From assembly GCA_021741285.1 (NCBI GenBank), contig JAIOYD010000019.1, positions 1 to 12,254 on the forward strand: a DNA stretch of 12,254 nucleotides, given 5' to 3'. Below the pieces are notes generated by a model. It had not been told where the DNA came from. It was given only the letters and a program-made list of their open reading frames with translations, and did not search any database. A program made the position numbers and the translations under genes. The stretch comes from Rickettsiaceae bacterium. GTDB taxonomy: Bacteria; Pseudomonadota; Alphaproteobacteria; Rickettsiales; Rickettsiaceae. Positions 8,166 through 12,254 of this stretch are shown one piece after another; positions within the stretch are counted from its first letter, which is position 1; every line of letters begins with the position of its first letter.

Positions 8166-8199
8166 TGAGTACGTGGTAGAGGCTGACATTGTTCAAAGT
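8166..8199 (+). ncRNA. Exon-binding sites of the intron (EBS1, candidate EBS2)
   Basis: EBS1 is TCAAAGT at 8193-8199, fully complementary to the 5' exon bases ACTTTGA (7991-7997). The base before it, T8192, could pair with A9882, the first 3' exon base, as in the delta interaction of IIA introns, which supports the chosen 3' boundary. TGAGT at 8166-8170 could pair with exon bases ACTCG (7986-7990) as EBS2, with one G-U pair; this second assignment is weaker. Confidence 0.65.
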
Positions 8200-8559
8200 G
8201 TGGAAAGCAACAAGTAGAATAACGTAAATGGCAAGTTATTCTCTCTCTATCGGGGTCTGAGACCGTGGTATGCTTTGAGATGGAACTTATATGAACTTGG
8301 GAGATCCTGCATTATCTCAGAAATGAGTATTAACTAACAAATGTAAAAATGAGGAGGTTAAAACGTGATGCAGGAAGTCAGATCGGGCATAGTACTTATG
8401 AAGTTGGGTAATGCCAATGGAGGGAAGGCCGGTGGGTAGAATCGATCTCTAAAGGGAAATGTTTATGATAACAACCGATTATCAAGCAATAACAAAAACG
8501 AAACTTAAGAGGATAACAGGCTATCTTCACAGGATGAAAGCAAGAGTTTTAACAATCTT

Positions 8560-9798
8560 ATGCATTTATTCAACGAAGACGCACTTGCAGTTTGTTATCA
8601 AGAGCTTGATGCAAATAAAGCAATTGGGATAGACGGAGTGGATAAGGCCAAGTATGGCTCAAGACTTGTAGAGAATATCCAAGAACTAGTAGGTAAACTA
8701 AAGAATATGGCCTATATACCAGGTGACATCCGGGAGGTAAAAATACCAAAGGAAGGTAGCCCAGGAAAATATAGAACTTTAGGTATCAGCAATTTTGAGG
8801 ATAAGCTATGTCAAAAGATGATGCAGAAAACTCTAGAGAGTATTTATGACCCGATATTCTTGCAATGCTCCTATGGATTTAGAGCAGGAATAGGATGTCA
8901 TGATGCAATTAAAGGACTAACGCAACACCTTTATGGCAATGAAGTAGAGAGTGTAATTGATATAGACTTAGCTAACTTCTTTGGTACCATTGATAGAAGC
9001 GTTCTGACAGAAATGTTGCAAGAAAAGATCAAAGATAAGAAGCTCATAAGATATATAGTCCGGATGTTCAAAGCTGGAGTATTATCTGAAGGAGACCTGA
9101 TTATTCGAGAAGAAGGGGTGGTCCAAGGCTCATGTGCCAGTCCAGTACTTGCGAACATCTTTGCTCACTATGTCTTAGATAAATGGTTTGAAGAAGTAGT
9201 AAAGCAACACTGCAGAGGAACAGTAGCGATGTTTAGGTATTGCGACGATGCAGTAATATGCTGCAGGTATGTAGAAGACGCAACGAGAATTAGAATAGCG
9301 CTTGCAAAACGACTTGAGAAATACAAACTTAAGCTCAATGAAGAAAAAACCAAGATGGTAAGATTTTCAAAGAAAAGGTTATCTCAGAATGTAAAGCAAG
9401 AGACATTTGATTTTCTGGGTTTCACTTTTTACCTTGGTAAGTCTAGAAAAGGTAGAATAATACCGAAAGTAAAGAGTTGTAGCGGACGAATAAGCTCCAA
9501 GTTAAAGAAAGTAAATGACTGGTGTAAAGACATTAGGAACAAGTATAAACTGCCTGTTATATGGAAAAGTTTTTGCAGTAAATTGAGGGGGCACATCCAA
9601 TACTATGGAGTATCTTTCAATACTCAAGCAGTGAGCACCTTTATATGGCAATCAGTAAAGATAATGTTCAAGTGGTTAAATCGCCGAAGTCAAAGAAAAT
9701 CATTTACGTGGGAGAAATTTAATATGTTCATCGAACGCAACCCATTACCGAAGGTAAAAATATACCATATCTTAACAAAGGAAATGCCATGTGAATGA
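8560..9798 (+). CDS. ltrA: Group II intron reverse transcriptase / maturase
   Basis: A 412-residue intron-encoded protein that assists splicing and copies the intron into DNA. Reverse transcriptase blocks are clear: NKAIGIDGV (about 19-27), KYRTLGISNFEDKL, CSYGFRAGIGCHDAI (103-117), motif A with D136 (VIDIDLANFF), motif B EGVVQGSCASPVLANIF (185-201) and the catalytic box YCDD (227-230) in place of the commoner YADD. The maturase X domain (about 310-405) includes LRGHIQYYGVSFN and WLNRRSQRKSFTW. No HNH endonuclease domain follows, so retrohoming would not use its own second-strand cut. In-frame codons extend upstream to 8509 (SSQDESKSFNNL resembles block RT0) without an ATG, so an alternative non-AUG start cannot be excluded. 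Confidence 0.93.
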   Translation: MHLFNEDALAVCYQELDANKAIGIDGVDKAKYGSRLVENIQELVGKLKNMAYIPGDIREVKIPKEGSPGKYRTLGISNFEDKLCQKMMQKTLESIYDPIFLQCSYGFRAGIGCHDAIKGLTQHLYGNEVESVIDIDLANFFGTIDRSVLTEMLQEKIKDKKLIRYIVRMFKAGVLSEGDLIIREEGVVQGSCASPVLANIFAHYVLDKWFEEVVKQHCRGTVAMFRYCDDAVICCRYVEDATRIRIALAKRLEKYKLKLNEEKTKMVRFSKKRLSQNVKQETFDFLGFTFYLGKSRKGRIIPKVKSCSGRISSKLKKVNDWCKDIRNKYKLPVIWKSFCSKLRGHIQYYGVSFNTQAVSTFIWQSVKIMFKWLNRRSQRKSFTWEKFNMFIERNPLPKVKIYHILTKEMPCE

Positions 9799-9807
9799 TT
9801 ATATCCT

Positions 9808-9840
9808 GAGCCCACTGCCTAAATAGGGCACGGTGGGTTC
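9808..9840 (+). ncRNA. Group II intron domain V
   Basis: A 33-nt hairpin with the diagnostic form: GAGCCCAC (9808-9815) pairs with GTGGGTTC (9833-9840), the CG bulge is at 9831-9832, and TGCC (9816-9819) pairs with GGCA (9827-9830) under a short loop. The catalytic AGC triad is at 9809-9811. This is the ribozyme active-site element and the strongest single proof of the intron. Confidence 0.92.
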
Positions 9841-9845
9841 TAAAT

Positions 9846-9877
9846 GGGGGGCGATCTAGGTGACTGGTCGCTCTACC
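9846..9877 (+). ncRNA. Group II intron domain VI with candidate branch-point A
   Basis: GGGCGATC (9849-9856) pairs with GGTCGCTC (9866-9873) around a 9-base loop. The stem can extend with G48-T74, then G46-G47 with C76-C77, leaving A9875 bulged on the 3' side. A bulged A here is the expected lariat branch point and would be 6-7 nt from a 3' splice site at 9881-9882. Confidence 0.7.
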
Positions 9878-9881
9878 AGCT

Positions 9882-9890
9882 AAAATGACA
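9882..9890 (-). repeat. Displaced right terminus of the transposon
   Basis: The reverse strand reads TGTCATTTT, identical to the left terminus at 3493-3501. It has been cut off from its binding repeat R1 by the intron. Nine bases alone would be weak, but the position directly after domain VI and the exact layout match make it convincing. Confidence 0.75.
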
Positions 9891-10157
9891 TAATCTTTAT
9901 TGATTGGAAACTCTAGAATACCCTAATACCTTCAGCTATTCAGCTCCTTTCTTAAACACAGTTGGGGTTAACAATAGGAAGAAATTTGATAAAATTACTG
10001 TGGCCGGATGAATTGATTAGACAAAACCCCATATATAATATTCTTGTAAGAAGTATTGTTAGACTAAGACAAAAAATAAGGACTGGTCGTCATTTCGTTA
10101 GACAATCTAGAGCACCGATCAACAAATGGAAGGATTGCAGAGGAGGAAAAGTGCCTT
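9891..10157. other. Right flank of the transposon, unrecognised
   Basis: About 270 bp with no recognisable gene. A 68-codon frame (9962-10168, TTG start, no clear ribosome site) encodes a basic peptide with LLWPDELIRQNP and RQSRAPINKWKDCRGGK. I do not recognise it; it could be the tail of a decayed gene or chance. It shows no dyads like those at 3412-3492, so it is not obviously the other half of the transposon's target site. AGGAGG at 10141-10146 is a good ribosome site for the ATG at 10158. Confidence 0.35.
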
Positions 10158-10367
10158 ATGCAGCTTAACCGAATGCCATTGTCTTCCACAGGGGCCCTAA
10201 TAGGAAACTTTCCAAAAGTGTTAAGGCGTAATCTTATCTATACCGCTATTACAAGAGGTAAGAAACTGGTTGTAATTATCGGTCAAAAGAAAGCATTGGC
10301 AATGGCCGTAAAAGATACTACTAGTTCGCATCGATATTCAAAATTAAGGGAATGGTTAGTAGCTTGA
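10158..10367 (+). pseudogene. C-terminal remnant of a RecD2/TraA-like helicase, chimeric at its 5' side
   Basis: From about residue 22 of this 69-codon frame the protein reads RRNLIYTAITRGKKLVVIIG, the last conserved helicase motif (VI) of RecD2/TraA-type superfamily 1B helicases, followed by QKKALAMAVKDT and the family tail RYSKLREWL. A full helicase has many hundreds of residues; only about 48 remain. The 21 residues before it do not fit a helicase: STGALIGNFPKV resembles STEPIIGNFPKV of TniA (151-162), and 22 bp are identical. A strong ribosome site (AGGAGG) lies before the ATG, so a short hybrid peptide might still be made. I read it as a broken gene joined to a piece of a second tniA copy. 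Confidence 0.7.
10198..10219 (+). repeat. 22-bp exact copy of a tniA segment
   Basis: Bases 10198-10219 are identical to 4112-4133 inside tniA and are read in the same frame (IGNFPKV). The match ends abruptly on the right, where the helicase sequence takes over. On the left, Ser-Thr still aligns at the protein level. The match is direct, in the same orientation. Confidence 0.9.
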
Positions 10368-10434
10368 TAATGAACCCAATTTCTAACTATATAGCAAAGC
10401 TTGTATAGCCTATAACTGTATATACTCTAACGCT

Positions 10435-10464
10435 GGTTACTTTTATTAAAATGTGTGCTATAGT
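10435..10464 (+). promoter_or_regulatory. Extended -10 promoter of the VUT-like gene
   Basis: TGCTATAGT at 10456-10464 is an extended -10 element. A weak -35 (GGTTAC, 10435-10440) lies 18 bp upstream. The ribosome site AAGGGG (10482-10487) precedes the ATG at 10492. Confidence 0.5.
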
Positions 10465-10491
10465 AAATCTAATAAGAATACAAGGGGTAGT

Positions 10492-11061
10492 ATGATAAAC
10501 AAAATAGTCGGTAATAAGTTATATATTTGTAGCACCTTGTTGTTGTGCGCCCTTATCTATTTACTAAATCTTTGCACGGCAATATACCAATGCGCTCTGA
10601 TATTTACTCTTATTGCTATCGCGACTAATGCAGTAACATTTACTTGCGGTAAATCACAAAGCTTAAAGGGATTAGCTTTTGCTGTTTTAATAAGTTTTGC
10701 TCTGCTCCTGCAACTACCTTACTATATTGACGGCAAAATAGTAAACGGTTTAGTATTTGCTTCATTCTTGTCATTAATGATATCAATGTACTGGTCGAAT
10801 TCTGTTTTTCAAAAACTAACCAGTAAGTTTAATGTTGTAATATCCAATGCTCTGTCGCTAGTCGTAGCTTCTATAATAGACGGGTTTATCATGGGCTTAT
10901 TCTTCATTCTCAACAACCAATTTTCTTACTCAAGAGTCCTAGATATTTTTAGCAGAGAATTATCGTATAAAATGCTGTATGGATTTGTAGCTTCTGCTAT
11001 TATATTTGTTGTTTTAAAAATGTTTAAAACAACGAATTTAAATCACAACTTAAACAAATAA
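10492..11061 (+). CDS. VUT / YhhQ-like membrane transporter (queuosine-precursor type)
   Basis: A 189-residue inner-membrane protein with about six hydrophobic helices (from M10492: roughly 9-29, 34-50, 58-77, 85-101, 114-140 and 159-176). The pattern FTLIAIATNAVTFTCGK followed by a hydrophobic helix, and SVFQKLTSKFNVVISNALS followed by LVVASIIDGFIMGLFF, matches the VUT_1/YhhQ family, whose characterised members import queuosine precursors. I chose the ATG at 10492 because it has AAGGGG just upstream; a GTG at 10453 overlaps the likely promoter. It is followed six bases later by gapR. Family assignment is from pattern recognition; the substrate is inferred. Confidence 0.72.
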   Translation: MINKIVGNKLYICSTLLLCALIYLLNLCTAIYQCALIFTLIAIATNAVTFTCGKSQSLKGLAFAVLISFALLLQLPYYIDGKIVNGLVFASFLSLMISMYWSNSVFQKLTSKFNVVISNALSLVVASIIDGFIMGLFFILNNQFSYSRVLDIFSRELSYKMLYGFVASAIIFVVLKMFKTTNLNHNLNK

Positions 11062-11067
11062 TTACCT

Positions 11068-11307
11068 ATGATGAGCGAAGTAATAGAAGCTGAAAAACTA
11101 AAACAAATAATAGATAAAATAGAAACCATAGAAGAAGAGAGAGCAGAATCTGCCGAGCTTCTAAAAGATGCCTTTAATGAAGGCAAATCAATGGGTTTTG
11201 ATGTTAAAATAATTAAGCACGTACTAAAACTTCGTAAAAAAGATAAAGATGCTTTGGCCGAAGAGGATAGTCTCATTGACCTATATCGTGGGGCATTAAA
11301 TATTTAA
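11068..11307 (+). CDS. gapR: GapR-family DNA-binding protein (DUF2312 / UPF0335)
   Basis: A 79-residue protein, nearly all helical, of the alphaproteobacterial GapR family. In Caulobacter GapR binds overtwisted AT-rich DNA ahead of forks and polymerases and aids topoisomerases. The family signature is present in order: LKQIIDKIETIEEERAES (coiled coil), EGKSMGFDVKIIKHVLKLRK, then EEDSLIDLYRGAL. The length is normal. Met1 and Met2 are adjacent (11068 or 11071); neither has a good ribosome site, and translation may be coupled to the upstream gene six bases away. This is a vertically inherited core gene and marks the return to ordinary chromosome. Confidence 0.92.
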   Translation: MMSEVIEAEKLKQIIDKIETIEEERAESAELLKDAFNEGKSMGFDVKIIKHVLKLRKKDKDALAEEDSLIDLYRGALNI

Positions 11308-11367
11308 GTATAGTAATTTTTAATCAAAGTAGAAAATATTATACAAAAAAGTAGTTCAATAAAGAGG

Positions 11368-11388
11368 TCTCTAAATTTGACGTAGAGA
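11368..11388 (+). terminator. Weak hairpin downstream of gapR
   Basis: TCTCTA (11368-11373) is mirrored by TAGAGA (11383-11388), followed by TTTTGG. The stem is short and AT-rich, so it is at best a weak terminator for the transporter-gapR pair. Confidence 0.3.
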
Positions 11389-11404
11389 TTTTGGTTCTTA
11401 GAAT

Positions 11405-11433
11405 TTGTGAATCCTCAAGGTTCATGCTATAAT
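11405..11433 (+). promoter_or_regulatory. Sigma70-type promoter of the second Rpn-family gene
   Basis: TTGTGA (11405-11410) and a perfect TATAAT (11428-11433) are exactly 17 bp apart. Transcription would start near 11440, giving a leader of about 35 bases before the ATG at 11475. Confidence 0.65.
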
Positions 11434-11474
11434 AACACTCGATAATCAACCAAACTATTTAACTATCTTATATT

Positions 11475-12254
11475 ATGGCCATTACAAAATTTCTTGATCC
11501 AAAAAATGATGTTGCATTTCGCCGTATATTCGGCAGCGAGAAGAATAAAGATATTCTTATTCACTTTATTAATGACGTGCTGGAACTTAAAGACGGAGAT
11601 AAAATCAAAGAGATCACTTTTTTACCTACTATTGCCGTGCCTGAAATTGCCGCTAAAAAGCAGAGCGTGGTTGACGTATTATGTAAAGACGAAAACGGAG
11701 TGCAGCTTATTATCGAGATGCAGGTATCTCCACAAGAGGGTTTTGAGAAAAGAGCGCAATATTATGCAGCTAAAGCTTATTCTCGTCAGTTAAACAAAGG
11801 TAAGGAAGAAGGTGCTAGATATATTGATCTAAAGGCGGTAATATTTATTGCTATAACTGACAATATTATATTTAAAGATAAAATATTCTATAAGTCCGAT
11901 CATATTATTCTTGATAAAGAATCTTATACTCATGATTTAAAAGATTTCTCTTTTACTTTTATTGAATTACCTAAGTTCAAAATCACTGACATAAATCTAC
12001 TTACCAATATTATTGAAAAATGGTGTTATTTTTTTAAAAACGCAAATAAAACCAGCGAAGCGGACTTACGTAAATTAATCGGCTCTGACTTAGTCATAGA
12101 GAGAGCTTATGAGGAATTAAACCAGTTCAACTGGACGGAAGAAGAATTACTTACCTACGAGCAAGAGACTAAACGTATTATGGATAATAAAGCCGCCGAA
12201 GAATATATGCTAAAACAAGCAAAATCTGAAGGTAAAGCTGAAGGTAAAGCTGAA
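11475..12254 (+). CDS. Rpn-family PD-(D/E)XK nuclease / putative transposase (3' end outside window)
   Basis: An open frame of 260 codons runs off the right edge. The start MAITKFLDPKNDVAFRRIFG (11475) is the standard opening of PD-(D/E)XK nuclease-family transposases of the Rpn group. The active-site residues are visible: D67 (SVVDVLCKD) and E81-M-Q83 (LIIEMQVSP). A central LKAVIFIAITDN strand and a helical region follow (LPKFKITDINLLTNIIEKW), then a KAEG repeat that begins at 12231 and is still running at the edge. It is a different subfamily from the protein at 1886, with little likeness beyond the nuclease core and repeat. It has its own promoter. No break is visible in the part seen. Confidence 0.9.
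   Translation, partial: MAITKFLDPKNDVAFRRIFGSEKNKDILIHFINDVLELKDGDKIKEITFLPTIAVPEIAAKKQSVVDVLCKDENGVQLIIEMQVSPQEGFEKRAQYYAAKAYSRQLNKGKEEGARYIDLKAVIFIAITDNIIFKDKIFYKSDHIILDKESYTHDLKDFSFTFIELPKFKITDINLLTNIIEKWCYFFKNANKTSEADLRKLIGSDLVIERAYEELNQFNWTEEELLTYEQETKRIMDNKAAEEYMLKQAKSEGKAEGKAE
12231..12254 (+). repeat. Two or more tandem 12-bp repeats coding GKAE
   Basis: GGTAAAGCTGAA occurs twice in a row and reaches the window edge, so the full copy number is unknown. It encodes the same peptide unit as the repeat at 2693-2728 but with GCT instead of GCC. Confidence 0.95.

Larger units (their letters stand above)
7998..9881 (+). mobile_element. Group II intron with maturase ORF, inserted in the right transposon end
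   Basis: The intron opens with GTGCGCC, matching the GUGYG 5' rule, and runs through about 560 nt of ribozyme before the reverse transcriptase ORF, then domain V (9808-9840) and domain VI (9846-9877). EBS1 (8193-8199) is the exact complement of the 7 exon bases before it. I place the 3' boundary at 9881 because joining 7997 to 9882 rebuilds a transposon end laid out exactly like the left one, and a bulged A at 9875 then lies 6 nt from the end. A boundary at 9876 (ending AC, which fits the usual AY rule) is the alternative. The insertion is in transcription sense with tniR. All essential parts appear present. Confidence 0.88.
3493..9890 (+). mobile_element. Tn5053/Tn402-like (Tni) transposon, interrupted by a group II intron
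   Basis: The element begins TGTCATTTTTCAAAG at 3493 and ends AAAATGACA at 9890, so both termini are TGTCATTTT, the same start as known Tn402/Tn5053 inverted repeats. Inside are tniA, tniB, a short tniQ, vapB-vapC and tniR, all on the plus strand. Both ends carry TCAAAG..AGTTCA repeats typical in layout of TnsB/TniA binding sites. Total length is 6398 bp, or about 4.5 kb without the intron. The bases next to the ends (ACAGG left, TAATC right) are not a 5-bp target duplication, so the flanks have probably been rearranged. The intron separates the right terminal 9 bp from the nearest binding site by about 1.9 kb, which should block transposition of this copy. Confidence 0.85.

Noticed and set aside
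9849..9884. Reverse strand resembles a tRNA D-arm (TTAGCTGGTAGAGCG)
   Set aside because: No anticodon arm, T-arm or acceptor stem can be built around it, and the stretch is fully explained by intron domain VI on the other strand.
3493..9890. A CRISPR-associated transposon (CAST), suggested by TnsB-, TnsC- and TniQ-like genes
   Set aside because: There is no Cas12k or Cascade gene and no array; the resolvase gene and TGTCATTTT ends fit Tn5053/Tn402 instead.
9962..10168. 68-codon frame as a genuine gene
   Set aside because: TTG start, no ribosome site and no recognisable family; kept only as a note on the flanking region.
11494..11793. A 99-codon plus-strand frame near the right edge
   Set aside because: The overlapping frame from 11475 encodes a clear Rpn-family nuclease that stays open to the edge; this one is out of frame with it.

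Overview
The window is AT-rich DNA from what looks like an obligate intracellular alphaproteobacterium of the Rickettsiaceae (Rickettsia or a close relative). The case rests on base composition, a GapR/DUF2312 protein and a VUT-type transporter on the right, two Rpn-family PD-(D/E)XK genes, a RecD2/TraA-like helicase remnant, and the density of mobile DNA. Species cannot be named from the sequence alone.

Left part (1-3411): the first codons of a minus-strand gene, probably an insertion-sequence transposase, then an IS110-family DEDD transposase/recombinase with long non-coding arms, an Rpn-family gene with a tandem KAEG repeat, and a convergent serine resolvase gene.

Centre (3493-9890): a Tn5053/Tn402-like (Tni/Tn7-type) transposon. 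It starts and ends with TGTCATTTT and carries TCAAAG..AGTTCA repeats at both ends, which I read as TniA (TnsB-type) binding sites. The gene order is tniA (DDE transposase), tniB (AAA+ ATPase), a very short tniQ, a vapB/vapC toxin-antitoxin pair, and tniR (serine resolvase). tniB-tniQ and vapC-tniR overlap at start/stop codons, so the toxin-antitoxin pair appears built into the transposon and coupled to its resolvase. The left end lies 81 bp upstream of the neighbouring resolvase gene, as expected of res-site-seeking Tn5053-type elements, but the outer flanks show no 5-bp duplication.

The most striking feature is a full group II intron (about 7998-9881; GTGCG start, maturase ORF, domains V and VI) sitting inside the right transposon end, between the last TniA-binding repeat and the terminal 9 bp. 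Joining the flanks at 7997/9882 recreates an end matching the left one in layout. The intron carries TCAAAGT, the exact complement of the 7 exon bases before it (ACTTTGA). Those exon bases are the conserved core of the transposon end repeat, so the intron appears able to recognise transposon ends.

Right part (9891-12254): about 270 bp of unrecognised sequence, a RecD2-like helicase C-terminal remnant whose upstream part carries a 22-bp exact match to tniA (a probable chimeric junction), then apparently ordinary chromosomal genes: a six-helix VUT/YhhQ-like transporter and gapR. A second Rpn-family gene runs off the right edge in the middle of its own KAEG repeat.
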